A stretch of 40,597 nt of DNA from Bacteroidaceae bacterium (GTDB lineage Bacteria; Bacteroidota; Bacteroidia; Bacteroidales; Bacteroidaceae). Of this stretch, positions 25,014 to 33,810 are shown in pieces. Position 1 is the first letter of the stretch. Every line of letters starts with the position of its first letter. The position numbers and the translations under genes were made by a program. Under the pieces are notes generated by a model, which was not told the DNA's origin, did not search any database, and worked only from the letters and a program-made list of their open reading frames with translations. The stretch lies in contig JAGCJL010000025.1 of assembly GCA_017647975.1 (NCBI GenBank), positions 1 to 40,597 of the forward strand. Direction: 5' to 3'.

Positions 25014-25553
25014 TCAATAATTCTCAGGTTTAATCTGGAAATATGCTTTTGGATGAGCACATACAGGGCATATCTCGGGAGCCATCTTGCCAATGTGCAA
25101 GTGACCGCAGTTACGGCATTGCCAGATACACTCTTTTTCACGGCTGAATACCAAACCGCCTTGTACATTCTCAAGCAATTTCTTATAACGTTCTTCGTGT
25201 ACCTTTTCTACTTTAGCAACAGCCTCAAACATTGCGGCAATCTCAACAAAACCTTCCTCACGAGCTTCTTTTGCCATTGTGGGGTACATGTCTGTCCATT
25301 CATAGTTCTCGCCTGCAGCAGCATCTACAAGATTCTCTGCTGTACTGCCGATACCGTGAACCAATTTGAACCATAATTTAGCATGCTCTTTCTCCTGATC
25401 TGCTGTCTCCTGGAAAATTGCTGCCATCTGCTCAAAGCCATCTTTCTTAGCTTTGCTTGCATAGTATGTATACTTGTTTCTTGCCTGACTTTCACCTGCA
25501 AAAGCTGCCCAAAGATTAGCTTCAGTTTTTGTTCCTTTCAATGATTTGTCCAT
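25014..25553 (-). CDS. rbr: Rubrerythrin
   Basis: Rubrerythrin reduces hydrogen peroxide in anaerobes. The 179 residues have an N-terminal four-helix diiron domain with Glu20, Glu54 and His57 among the likely ligands ([39 protein letters not shown]). A C-terminal rubredoxin-like domain has Cys146/Cys149 (CRNCG) and Cys162/Cys165 (CPVC). The gene is alone on its transcript between terminators. An approximate promoter TTTG-N21-TAATTG lies upstream near 25600-25635. Confidence 0.97.
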   Translation of the reverse strand: MDKSLKGTKTEANLWAAFAGESQARNKYTYYASKAKKDGFEQMAAIFQETADQEKEHAKLWFKLVHGIGSTAENLVDAAAGENYEWTDMYPTMAKEAREEGFVEIAAMFEAVAKVEKVHEERYKKLLENVQGGLVFSREKECIWQCRNCGHLHIGKMAPEICPVCAHPKAYFQIKPENY

Positions 25554-25654
25554 AGTTTATTCTTTTTTTTGTTTAAAAATCCTTTATTTGTTTTCGCTTT
25601 GCAATTATCATAAAAAATAATTGAAATACAAACTTTTTTCTTTACATTTTTTAT

Positions 25655-25694
25655 TAAAAAAACAAAAAGCCACTCCGTTTGTTGCGGAAAGGCT
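25655..25694 (-). terminator. Intrinsic terminator of the fumarase gene
   Basis: On the minus strand AGCC..TCCG-type halves pair (25668-25677 with 25685-25694, with an internal mismatch) around CAACAAA. TTTTTGTTTTTTT follows. It starts 23 nt past the fumarase stop. Confidence 0.72.
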
Positions 25695-25716
25695 CTCTGT
25701 TTTGTAATTGTTAAGT

Positions 25717-27363
25717 TTATTTAGTGCAACCAGCACAACGTGGCTTTATCTGCTTGAAAAAATCGTTGCCCTTGTCATCAACGAGGATGAATGCAGGGAA
25801 GTCCTCAACCTCAATCTTCCATATAGCTTCCATGCCAAGTTCAGGGTATTCTACACATTCAATGCTCTTGATGTTGTTCTGTGCAAGGATTGCAGCAGGT
25901 CCACCGATAGAACCAAGGTAGAATCCGCCGTGCTTATGACAAGCGTCTGTTACCTGCTGGCTACGGTTACCCTTGGCAAGCATAATCATTGAACCGCCGT
26001 TTTCCTGGAACAGGTCAACGTAAGAGTCCATACGTCCTGCTGTTGTGGGGCCCATAGATCCGCAAGGCATGCCGGCCGGAGTCTTTGCTGGTCCTGCATA
26101 GTAGATTGGATGATCCTTGATGTACTGTGGTAGTCCCTCACCACGGTCAATACGTTCTTTAAGTTTTGCGTGTGCAATATCACGTCCAACAATGATTGTA
26201 CCGTTGAGTGATAGACGTGTTGCAATTGGGTACTGTGAAAGCTGTGCACAAACCTCCTTCATTGGACGGTTGAGATCAACGCGTACAATTTCGCCCTCGC
26301 CTGCGTTACGCAATTCCTCGGGGATGAGTGTTGCTGGCTGGTCATCTAACTTCTCAATCCAGATACCGTCTTTGTTAATCTTAGCCTTGATGTTACGGTC
26401 TGCAGAACAGCTTACGCCCATACCTACAGGACAACTTGCACCATGACGTGGCAAGCGTACTACGCGAATGTCGTGAGCAAGGTATTTACCGCCAAACTGT
26501 GCACCCAAGCCAATATTGTGTGCCTCTTTCAACAACTGCTCCTCAAGCTCGATGTCACGGAATGCACGACCTGTTTCGTCGCCTGTTGTGGGCAGGTCAT
26601 CGTAATAGTGTGTAGATGCAAGCTTCACTGTGTGGAGGTTTTTCTCAGCCGATGTACCACCGATTACAAATGCAATGTGATAAGGAGGACAAGCAGCTGT
26701 ACCCAGACTCTTCATTTTCTCTACAAGGAATGGAACGAGTGTTGCCGGATTCAAGAGAGCTTTTGTCTCCTGGTAAAGGTATGTCTTGTTTGCAGAACCA
26801 CCACCTTTGGTTACCATGAGGAACTTGTACTCCATACCCTCTGTCGCTTCAATATCAATCTGTGCAGGAAGGTTACACTTGGTGTTTACCTCATCGTACA
26901 TGTTAAGTGGAGCGTTTTGGCTGTAACGCAGGTTCTCCTGTGTATAAGTGTCAAATACACCACGAGAAAGTGCCTCTTCGTCGCAGAATCCTGTCCACAC
27001 TTGCTGACCCTTTTCGCCATGTATTATGGCTGTACCTGTATCCTGACATAATGGTAGTTGACCCTTGCATGCCACCTCTGCATTGCGTAGGAATGTCAAA
27101 GCAACATATTTGTCGTTGTCACTTGCTTCGGGGTCGTTCAAGATTTTTGCTACCTGCTCGTTATGGGCACGACGTAACATGAATGAAACATCGCGGAAAG
27201 CAGTGCGTGACAAGAGTGTTAAAGCCTCAGGGGTAACCTTCAACATAGGTTTTCCCTCAAACTCACTTACTGATACACCTTCTTTAGTCAAGAGATAATA
27301 CTCTGTTGTGTCCTCACCATGCTGGAACATGTGAGCATACTTGAATTCAGGAATTGCTGCCAT
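25717..27363 (-). CDS. Fumarate hydratase, class I (4Fe-4S)
   Basis: The enzyme interconverts fumarate and malate, here likely in the reductive branch making succinate. The 548 residues match the long FumA/FumB type with fused alpha and beta parts. Typical motifs are [16 protein letters not shown] (~130), [30 protein letters not shown] and [18 protein letters not shown]. Cys in QDTG-adjacent, ASCPVG and CGSMGP positions can hold the cluster. It ends [22 protein letters not shown]. It starts 33 nt downstream of hflX on the same strand. Such Fe-S hydratases are oxygen sensitive, which fits the rubrerythrin neighbour. Confidence 0.95.
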   Translation of the reverse strand: MAAIPEFKYAHMFQHGEDTTEYYLLTKEGVSVSEFEGKPMLKVTPEALTLLSRTAFRDVSFMLRRAHNEQVAKILNDPEASDNDKYVALTFLRNAEVACKGQLPLCQDTGTAIIHGEKGQQVWTGFCDEEALSRGVFDTYTQENLRYSQNAPLNMYDEVNTKCNLPAQIDIEATEGMEYKFLMVTKGGGSANKTYLYQETKALLNPATLVPFLVEKMKSLGTAACPPYHIAFVIGGTSAEKNLHTVKLASTHYYDDLPTTGDETGRAFRDIELEEQLLKEAHNIGLGAQFGGKYLAHDIRVVRLPRHGASCPVGMGVSCSADRNIKAKINKDGIWIEKLDDQPATLIPEELRNAGEGEIVRVDLNRPMKEVCAQLSQYPIATRLSLNGTIIVGRDIAHAKLKERIDRGEGLPQYIKDHPIYYAGPAKTPAGMPCGSMGPTTAGRMDSYVDLFQENGGSMIMLAKGNRSQQVTDACHKHGGFYLGSIGGPAAILAQNNIKSIECVEYPELGMEAIWKIEVEDFPAFILVDDKGNDFFKQIKPRCAGCTK

Positions 27364-27396
27364 AATTTTATATGTTAATATAGTTTGTTTTGTTTT

Positions 27397-28662
27397 TTAT
27401 TCTTCGCTCATATCCTCGTATGTCTGGTAGAGGAAATCGTTGTATGGATACTTTTGTACGTGTAGTTCACATACACGCTTGTATATTATATCCTTAAGGT
27501 TCTCTATGTTCTGTCGCTCACGTGCCGAAATGAAAAGGCAGTTCTCTTCAAGCTTGCTCATCCACGTTGCCTTCAACTCATCAAGAGTGATATTCTCTTT
27601 TGTTTTTGGAGTTAGGTCATCTTCATCCTTTTTGACGTATGTGAAGGCATCAATCTTGTTGAAAATTACCATTATGGGTTTATCACCGCATTTGAGGTCG
27701 GCTAAGGTCTTGTTTACAACTTCAATCTGTTCTTCAAATTCGGGGTGCGAAACATCTACTATATGGAGCAGAAGGTCTGCCTCACGAACCTCGTCAAGTG
27801 TTGACTTGAACGATTCTACAAGGTCTGTAGGAAGCTTGCGAATAAATCCTACAGTGTCCGAAAGCAGAAACGGCAAGTTCTCGATAATAACTTTGCGTAC
27901 AGTTGTGTCAAGTGTGGCAAAGAGCTTGTTTTCGGCAAAAACCTCGCTTTTGGCCAGAAGATTCATGAGGGTTGATTTTCCAACATTGGTGTAACCAACC
28001 AAAGCTACGCGAATAAGGCGACCTCGGTTTTTACGTTGTATGGCCTTCTGGCGGTCTATTTGTGACAATTGCTCTTTTAACAGTGACATTCGTCCCAGAA
28101 TAATACGGCGGTCCATCTCAAGCTGTGTTTCACCCGGTCCGCGAAGACCTACACTACCGCCTTTTCCGCTACCGCTACCCGAACCACCACCTTGACGTTC
28201 AAGGTGAGTCCACAAACGTTGCAATCGTGGGAGCATGTATTTGTATTGTGCGAGTTCAACCTGTACTTTGGCATGTGCTGTTTGTGCACGCATTGCAAAG
28301 ATGTCTAGAATGAGTGATGTACGGTCGAGAATCTTTATTTTTATCTCCTTTTCAATGTTGCGTATCTGTTTTGCCGACAATTCATCATCAAAGATAACCA
28401 TACCAATTTCATCGTCGGTGTCTTTAAGAGCTTCAACATAATCGGCAATCTCCGTCAGCTTACCTGTACCTACATATGTTACAGGGTGCGGGTGGTCAAT
28501 GCGTTGAGTGAAGCGTTTGACAACCTCGGCTCCGGCAGTCTGTGCGAGGAACTCAAGTTCATCGAGATACTCGTTTGTCTTGCGTTCGTTTTGAGTAGAG
28601 GTAATCAAGCCAACCAAGATGGCTGTCTCTTTCTTTGTTGTAGATATAACAAATTCTTTCAT
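27397..28662 (-). CDS. hflX: Ribosome-associated GTPase HflX
   Basis: HflX is a GTPase that splits stalled ribosomes. From ATG 28662 there are 421 residues (a TTG one codon upstream is unlikely). The N-terminal domain includes TYVGTGKLTEI and FDDELSAKQIRNIEK. A Gly/Ser linker leads to GLRGPGETQLEMDRR, which is specific for the family. The G domain has GYTNVGKST (G1), DTVGFIRKLP (G3) and NKID (G4). The fumarase gene follows 33 nt downstream and is probably co-transcribed. A TATCTTCGCA motif lies 26 nt upstream. Confidence 0.95.
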   Translation of the reverse strand: MKEFVISTTKKETAILVGLITSTQNERKTNEYLDELEFLAQTAGAEVVKRFTQRIDHPHPVTYVGTGKLTEIADYVEALKDTDDEIGMVIFDDELSAKQIRNIEKEIKIKILDRTSLILDIFAMRAQTAHAKVQVELAQYKYMLPRLQRLWTHLERQGGGSGSGSGKGGSVGLRGPGETQLEMDRRIILGRMSLLKEQLSQIDRQKAIQRKNRGRLIRVALVGYTNVGKSTLMNLLAKSEVFAENKLFATLDTTVRKVIIENLPFLLSDTVGFIRKLPTDLVESFKSTLDEVREADLLLHIVDVSHPEFEEQIEVVNKTLADLKCGDKPIMVIFNKIDAFTYVKKDEDDLTPKTKENITLDELKATWMSKLEENCLFISARERQNIENLKDIIYKRVCELHVQKYPYNDFLYQTYEDMSEE

Positions 28663-28687
28663 CAAATTATACTCTTATCCAATTTTA

Positions 28688-28697
28688 TGCGAAGATA
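28688..28697 (-). promoter_or_regulatory. TATCTTCGCA promoter-like motif upstream of hflX
   Basis: The minus-strand decamer is identical to those before pyrE and the O-methyltransferase gene. The nearest TTTG upstream is only 14 nt away, so the -33 partner is unclear. Confidence 0.35.
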
Positions 28698-28788
28698 ATG
28701 ATAATTTCTAACAAAAGATATCTAAAATGGAGGTGAAATTTGTTACAAATATGAATAAATGATGTTGTTACATCATAAAATAGTGGAT

Positions 28789-29919
28789 TTATCTGATGAT
28801 AGAACGGTAACATCCACCGGCAACAGCTTTAATATATCCTTTCATCTCCATCTCAAAGAGCTGGGGCATAAGTCTGTTTATGGGTATGTTGAGCTTTACT
28901 ACCATCTGGTTTATTTGCAAACCGTCGTCGCTGGCACGTAATACGGAGATTATTTCATTCTCTTGCTCTGTGAGTTCTGGAAATAGTTCAGTCTGTAGTT
29001 CTTCAGCTCTCTTATGGGTTGTACTTTCCCAACCCATAGCCTCAATGAAATCATAAGCACTTGTGATTAGTGCAGCCTTGTTACGGCTTACAAGTTCGTT
29101 ACATCCTTGTGAGTATTGGTCATTAACTCTGCCGGGAAATGCAAAGCAGTCACGTGAATATCCTTGTGCAAGTGCTGCGGTAATCAATGAACCTCCTTTT
29201 GATGCCGATTCTATGACGATGGTGGCATCGGCAAGTCCGGCAACAATTCTGTTGCGTTGTACGAAATATGCAGGAAGCGAATTTGTTCCACTCATGAATT
29301 CTGTAGCCAGTCCGCCATTTTCGAGCATACTCTTTGCTGTAGAGCGGTGTGCGTTGGGATATATACGGTCAAGGCCATGTGCCAATATACCAACAGTTGG
29401 CAGCCCTGCTTTCAATGCACATCTGTGTGCGGTGATGTCTATTCCGTATGCAAGACCACTGACAATGAGTGTGTCAGGGATGAATTTTGCAAGGTCTGTG
29501 ATAAAGTTCTCGCAAAGTCCTTTACCGTATTCGCTTGCGTGGCGTGTGCCAACTATGGAAACAATATGTTTTGCGTTAAAGTTGGTGTTTCCCAAGGTGA
29601 AAAGTACCAATGGTGCATCGTCGCACTCCATCAGACGATAAGGATAATCATTTTCACCTATATATATAGCTTTGATTCTGTTTTTCTCGATAAACTCCAT
29701 CTCTCTCTCTGCACTCTCTATGAGTGCTGGGTTGCAAAGCATTTTTTTCAGTTGTGGTGTTGCTTCGGGGAGTATATCGTTTAGATTTCCGGCATTTTCC
29801 AATAAGGTTTTGGCACTGCCGGTCATATCTACCAATTGTCGTATAAGCGAAAGTTGCGATACCTGCACTCGTGAGAGTGCAAGCATCGCAACATGCTCGT
29901 TTATAATGACGTTATTCAC
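28789..29919 (-). CDS. dprA: DNA-processing protein DprA
   Basis: DprA loads RecA on incoming single strands during natural transformation. The 376 residues contain the Rossmann-like domain with IVGTRHASEYG, VSGLAYGIDITAHRCAL, AHGLDRIYPNAHR, NRIVAGLADATIVIES and GGSLITAALAQGY. A C-terminal winged helix (~305-376, ISVLRASDDGLQINQMVVKL) follows, as in many DprA. Translation appears to start at GTG 29917-29919, 3 nt after the stop of the upstream lipoprotein gene. The next ATG would cut into the N-terminal helical domain. This implies coupling to that gene. Confidence 0.94.
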   Translation of the reverse strand: MNNVIINEHVAMLALSRVQVSQLSLIRQLVDMTGSAKTLLENAGNLNDILPEATPQLKKMLCNPALIESAEREMEFIEKNRIKAIYIGENDYPYRLMECDDAPLVLFTLGNTNFNAKHIVSIVGTRHASEYGKGLCENFITDLAKFIPDTLIVSGLAYGIDITAHRCALKAGLPTVGILAHGLDRIYPNAHRSTAKSMLENGGLATEFMSGTNSLPAYFVQRNRIVAGLADATIVIESASKGGSLITAALAQGYSRDCFAFPGRVNDQYSQGCNELVSRNKAALITSAYDFIEAMGWESTTHKRAEELQTELFPELTEQENEIISVLRASDDGLQINQMVVKLNIPINRLMPQLFEMEMKGYIKAVAGGCYRSIIR

Positions 29920-29922
29920 GTA

Positions 29923-31626
29923 TTATTTTACAATGCTCTGGAATGTCTCGTCCTGAGCGTACTTGCGGAACTCAAGGTCACCTGCAGCCTTGCTTGCCAT
30001 AGCTGGGTCAAGTTTAACTGCGTTCTTCAAACCTTCGTAAACCATCTCGTTGTTTGCAGATCTAGCACCTAGGATAGCCTTGATGTAATATGTCAAAGCG
30101 TCAGGAGTGCTGATAGCTGCCAATGTGTTATTTGCAGCACTGTAGTCGTTGTTTAGAATCTGAGCCAAAGCAGCACCGTTAGTGTTTACGCCAGCAAGCA
30201 TAGAAGCAGCACGACCGTACTGGCCCTGAGCGATATAAAGGTTACCGAGAGCCTCGTTGCTAACCTTTGCTGCAGTACCCTTAGTCATGTAAGCTTCAGC
30301 CTCAGCAACGTTGCCGTTCATCAACTGCATGTAACCGAGGTTGATTTTAGCCTCAGCTGCGTTAGCATCAGCGTTCTCAGCTTTTGCAAAGTAGTTTGCA
30401 GCAGCAGTGTAATCACCCTTGTTGTATGCCAATACGCCAAGGTTGTTGTATGCACGGAAATCGTTAGGATAGATGCTTACAACTGTGTTGAAGATATCCT
30501 CTTTCTCCTTAACGTCGTTTGTCAAGATTGCAGCGTAGAGAAGCTCCTCAAGTGAAAGAACTTTTGCATCAGCAGCATACTGCTCCTTGATCTGCTCGTC
30601 TGAACGGCCAATAAGCTGGTAGTTAAGAGTGATTCTTGCACGACGCAATTTAGGCAATACCTCTTTTGCAAGTTCGCTGTAAACAGCTGAAATGTTCTTG
30701 ATTTGTGCCTCACGCTCCTCAGGATCGTTGTACATAGAAAGAACGCGGAGAATCAACTCCTTGTCAGGAAGCTGTGACATAGAAACGAGTTCCTGGAAAC
30801 CTGCCCAGTCCTCAGCTGTGTATTTGTTGTCAACATTACCCTCGATCTTTGCTTTCTTCATCTCTTTGTTGATGAATTTTGCAGTGTTTGTACCACGGTT
30901 GTTTGCAAGGCCGTCGTTGAGCTTCAACTCACCATCAGGTGAAGCGTATGCTGAAATCTCTACATTCTCAAGAGCTTTACCTTCAACATCGTTAGCAATC
31001 TCTGTAAGAGTTGCCTTCAATTCGTTGATGTTCTCAGACTTCAACTCAGAACGACGAAGGTTTGTCTGCTGGATGAGGAACATGATGTTTGCCTCCTTAG
31101 CCTGCTTGATGATACGCTGGAAAGCGTCGTCACCGTAAGCTGCATTTGCAGTAGCGGCAGTTTGACGATACAACTGTGATGTAGCAACGCAACCGTCAGC
31201 AATCTTAACCTCAGGAATTGTATAAGTCTTCTTGCCTTTGTTAACTGTGAAACGAACATACAACTCTGCATCTTCCATAGCAGGAACATAGTCGAATGTC
31301 ATCTTCATCTTGAAGTTGCCACCCTCTTTGTATGAGATAGTCTGGTCGTTACCAAGAACTTTCTCACCCTGGAATGTAGAAGACTCGGCAACAGCCTCGC
31401 CACCGTTGTATTTCAAAACGGGAGTTACAGTCATGACAGACTTGTTGTTAAAGTACTTTGCAGGGAATTTACCGTCAATTGTAACGGGAATTTCGCTACC
31501 TACAACTTCCAAAACACCAGGAGTAACAGTGAAGTTATCCTGTGCCATCTCTTTCATTTTTGAGTTACATGAACTCAACATAAAAACTGCTACCAAAGAA
31601 AGCAGTAAAGAAACTTTTTTCAACAT
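29923..31626 (-). CDS. Lipoprotein with OmpA-like and TPR regions
   Basis: The 567 residues start with a lipoprotein signal (LLLSLVAVFMLSSC, Cys20). Residues ~30-145 are a beta-rich region. At ~180-330 is an OmpA-like segment (VEISAYASPDGELKLNDGLANNRG), the type that often binds peptidoglycan. TPR-like repeats occupy ~390-500 (FRAYNNLGVLAYNKGDYTAAANYFAKA). Codon use is clearly more biased than in neighbours and the promoter is a full consensus match, so it is probably abundant. Similar TPR lipoproteins are known in oral Bacteroidales. The exact function is unknown. dprA begins 3 nt after its stop. Confidence 0.85.
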   Translation of the reverse strand: MLKKVSLLLSLVAVFMLSSCNSKMKEMAQDNFTVTPGVLEVVGSEIPVTIDGKFPAKYFNNKSVMTVTPVLKYNGGEAVAESSTFQGEKVLGNDQTISYKEGGNFKMKMTFDYVPAMEDAELYVRFTVNKGKKTYTIPEVKIADGCVATSQLYRQTAATANAAYGDDAFQRIIKQAKEANIMFLIQQTNLRRSELKSENINELKATLTEIANDVEGKALENVEISAYASPDGELKLNDGLANNRGTNTAKFINKEMKKAKIEGNVDNKYTAEDWAGFQELVSMSQLPDKELILRVLSMYNDPEEREAQIKNISAVYSELAKEVLPKLRRARITLNYQLIGRSDEQIKEQYAADAKVLSLEELLYAAILTNDVKEKEDIFNTVVSIYPNDFRAYNNLGVLAYNKGDYTAAANYFAKAENADANAAEAKINLGYMQLMNGNVAEAEAYMTKGTAAKVSNEALGNLYIAQGQYGRAASMLAGVNTNGAALAQILNNDYSAANNTLAAISTPDALTYYIKAILGARSANNEMVYEGLKNAVKLDPAMASKAAGDLEFRKYAQDETFQSIVK

Positions 31627-31701
31627 CGTAATTATTTTATAAAGTTTAGTTTTGCCGTTGTTATTAGTTATTACACTTTGGCATGCGTATAATAATCACT
31701 G

Positions 31702-31732
31702 CAAAGTTAATTCTACAATTTTAATTAACAAA
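31702..31732 (-). promoter_or_regulatory. Bacteroidota-type promoter of the TPR lipoprotein
   Basis: On the minus strand TTTG (31729-31732), exactly 19 nt, then TAACTTTG (31702-31709). This is a full consensus match, with the same 19-nt spacing as the tRNA-Leu promoter. A leader of ~70 nt precedes the ATG. Confidence 0.75.
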
Positions 31733-31765
31733 ATATAATGATGTCTTAAATTGCACTTTTCACCC

Positions 31766-32710
31766 CTATTTTTGTATTTTTTCACATATTTTGTTGCGTG
31801 GATGGTGTTTTATCACCTCTTCTCTTAGTTTTGTGCGGTCAATGTGGGTGTAAATCTCTGTTGTGGAAATACTTTCATGTCCAAGCATTGCCTGTATAAC
31901 TCGCAGGTTGGCACCTCCTTCAAGCAGATGTGTGGCGAATGAATGACGGAAGGTGTGCGGGCTGACATTCTTCTTGATTCCCACTTGTTTTACAAGTTCT
32001 TTGATGAAGTGAAAGACCATGATTCTTGATAACGATTTCTTAAGTCTTTCACTAATGAATACATAATCCTCGTAACCTGGTTTTATGCTTATTCTGTTTC
32101 TGTCGGTAAAGTAGGCTTCTAATTCGGCAATAGCACGTGGTGAAATAGGAACTAAACGCTGTTTGTCTCCCTTGCCGGTTATGCGTATAAATTGTTCTTC
32201 AATATAAAGGTCTGATAATCTCATCTCGCACAATTCAGACACACGCAATCCGCAACTGTACAGAACTTCAATCATGGCTCTGTTTCTCTGGCCCTCTTTC
32301 TTTGATAAGTCTATGGCGTTGATTATGTCGTCAATTTCCTGCAATGTGAGTACATCGGGGAGGTGCATTGATGTCTTGGGTGATTTCAGCAGTTCTGCCG
32401 GGTTATTCTCAATATAGCCATCAAGTAATAGAAAATTGTAGAAAGAACGTAATGATGATAGTAATCTTGCTTGTGAACGCGGGTTTATCCCAAGATCGGC
32501 TATGGTGGCAAGATATTCTCTCATTTGCTCTAATGTGGCAGATGTCAGGAACTCTTCCCCGTCAATAAATTCTGCGAATTTTTCAATGTCGCCAAGGTAT
32601 GCGTCTATGGTATTGTGTTGGAGTGATTTCTCCAATTTCAAGTACATGTTGTATCGTGCCAAAGGTGATTTGGCATTTTTTGTCGCACCAACTTTTCTGT
32701 ATAATTTCAT
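31766..32710 (-). CDS. xerD: Tyrosine recombinase XerD-like
   Basis: XerD with XerC resolves chromosome dimers at dif. The 314 residues have an N-terminal SAM-like core-binding domain (~20-105) and a catalytic domain. The catalytic residues are all present: Arg156 (CGLRVSEL), Lys180 (TGKGDKQR), His252 and Arg255 (HTFRHSFATHLLEGG), His278 (LGHESISTTEIYTHID) and Tyr287. It reads as a housekeeping XerD rather than an element integrase. The ATG at 32710 gives ~15 residues more than usual; Met22 is another possible start. Confidence 0.9.
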   Translation of the reverse strand: MKLYRKVGATKNAKSPLARYNMYLKLEKSLQHNTIDAYLGDIEKFAEFIDGEEFLTSATLEQMREYLATIADLGINPRSQARLLSSLRSFYNFLLLDGYIENNPAELLKSPKTSMHLPDVLTLQEIDDIINAIDLSKKEGQRNRAMIEVLYSCGLRVSELCEMRLSDLYIEEQFIRITGKGDKQRLVPISPRAIAELEAYFTDRNRISIKPGYEDYVFISERLKKSLSRIMVFHFIKELVKQVGIKKNVSPHTFRHSFATHLLEGGANLRVIQAMLGHESISTTEIYTHIDRTKLREEVIKHHPRNKICEKIQK

Positions 32711-32760
32711 TACGGTCGTTTTTGCGGTACGAAAATAATAAAAAAATCAATAAAAAAACG

Positions 32761-32770
32761 TATCTTCGCA
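32761..32770 (+). promoter_or_regulatory. TATCTTCGCA promoter-like motif upstream of the O-methyltransferase
   Basis: The decamer lies 44 nt before ATG 32815 and equals those before pyrE and hflX. No clear -33 box is visible in the A-rich sequence upstream. Confidence 0.35.
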
Positions 32771-32814
32771 CTCTCAAAACATTAAGAGTGTAACTTGTTA
32801 TAGAATCATAGTCA

Positions 32815-33453
32815 ATGAACCTTACGCCACAACTTGACAAATATATATCGGAACATACAACCCCTGAAGGTGATTACCTTTACAAATTGTTCCGTGCCAC
32901 ACATGTTGAGATACTCGCCCCTCAAATGGCTTCGGGACAAGTGCAAGGGCGTTTCTTGAAGTTCCTTGTCAAGATGATAAAACCCAAAAGGATTCTGGAG
33001 ATTGGTACTTTTACCGGTTATTCAGCGTTATGTATGTCCGAGGGGCTTGATGCTGACGGTAAAATATATACATTTGAGGTTGAAGATGAACTTGAGGATT
33101 TTACCCGCAAGTGGATTGACGGTTCGGAGTATGGCTCTAAGATTGTTTTTACAATAGGTAATGCTCTTGAGATTGTTCCTACGCTTGGAGAGAAGTTTGA
33201 TATGGTGTTTATTGACGGCAACAAGCGTGAGTATATTGAGTATTACGAAATGGCAATGAAACACCTCAACCCTGGTGGTTGGATTTTGGCCGACAACACA
33301 TTGTGGGACGGTCATGTCATTGAACCGGAACGTAAAGATGCACAGACAAATGGTGTGAGGGCTTTTAATGATTTTGTGCGTAATGATGACAGGGTAGAGG
33401 TTGTTATTCTTCCCCTGCGTGACGGGTTGACAATTGTTCGTGTTAGAGAATGA
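32815..33453 (+). CDS. SAM-dependent O-methyltransferase
   Basis: The 212 residues match the catechol/caffeoyl-CoA O-methyltransferase-like family. ILEIGTFTGYSALCMSEGL (~62-80) is the SAM site, FDMVFIDGNKREYIEYYE (~129-146) contains the metal-binding Asp, and GGWILADNTLWDGHV follows. The substrate is unknown; bacterial relatives include the tRNA hydroxyuridine methyltransferase TrmR, which is a fair alternative given the next gene is a ribosome factor. rbfA starts 17 nt downstream. Confidence 0.9.
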   Translation: MNLTPQLDKYISEHTTPEGDYLYKLFRATHVEILAPQMASGQVQGRFLKFLVKMIKPKRILEIGTFTGYSALCMSEGLDADGKIYTFEVEDELEDFTRKWIDGSEYGSKIVFTIGNALEIVPTLGEKFDMVFIDGNKREYIEYYEMAMKHLNPGGWILADNTLWDGHVIEPERKDAQTNGVRAFNDFVRNDDRVEVVILPLRDGLTIVRVRE

Positions 33454-33470
33454 AAGTAAAGTAAAAAAAT

Positions 33471-33806
33471 ATGGATAGTACAAGACAAAACAAAATTTCT
33501 CGTTTGATTCAAAAGGAGTTGAGCGACATATTGTTGAAGTTGGCAAAAGAGAGCCGTGGTATTATGGTGTCGGTAAGCATAGTAAGAGTTAGCCCGGACC
33601 TTGGTATAGCAAAGGCTTATCTCAGCGTCTTTCCTTCGGAAAAGGGCGATGAGGTTGTTAATCATTTAAATGAGAATATCAAAGCAATTCGTTTTGATCT
33701 CGGCAATAGGGTTCGTCACCAGTTGCGTGTAATTCCTGAAATAAGATTCTATCTTGACGACTCTCTTGATTATATCGAGAACATTGACAAACTCCTGAAA
33801 GAGTAA
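33471..33806 (+). CDS. rbfA: 30S ribosome-binding factor RbfA
   Basis: RbfA assists late 30S assembly and 16S 5'-end maturation. The 111 residues have the KH-like fold: helix SRLIQKELSDILLKLAKE, strand IMVSVSIVRVSPDLGIAKAYLSVFP, helix, and FDLGNRVRHQLRVIPEIRFYLDDSLDYIENIDKLL. It is placed 17 nt after the methyltransferase and 4 nt before the permease, so all three are likely co-transcribed. Confidence 0.95.
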   Translation: MDSTRQNKISRLIQKELSDILLKLAKESRGIMVSVSIVRVSPDLGIAKAYLSVFPSEKGDEVVNHLNENIKAIRFDLGNRVRHQLRVIPEIRFYLDDSLDYIENIDKLLKE

Positions 33807-33810
33807 TTGC

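Noticed and set aside
26443-27051. 202-codon plus-strand frame opposite the class I fumarase gene
   Set aside because: It is an antisense shadow with implausible Cys and Val content; the fumarase frame explains the sequence.
31766-32710. xerD as the integrase of a mobile element
   Set aside because: All catalytic residues, its length and its core-gene surroundings fit the housekeeping XerD, and no attachment repeats or cargo flank it.
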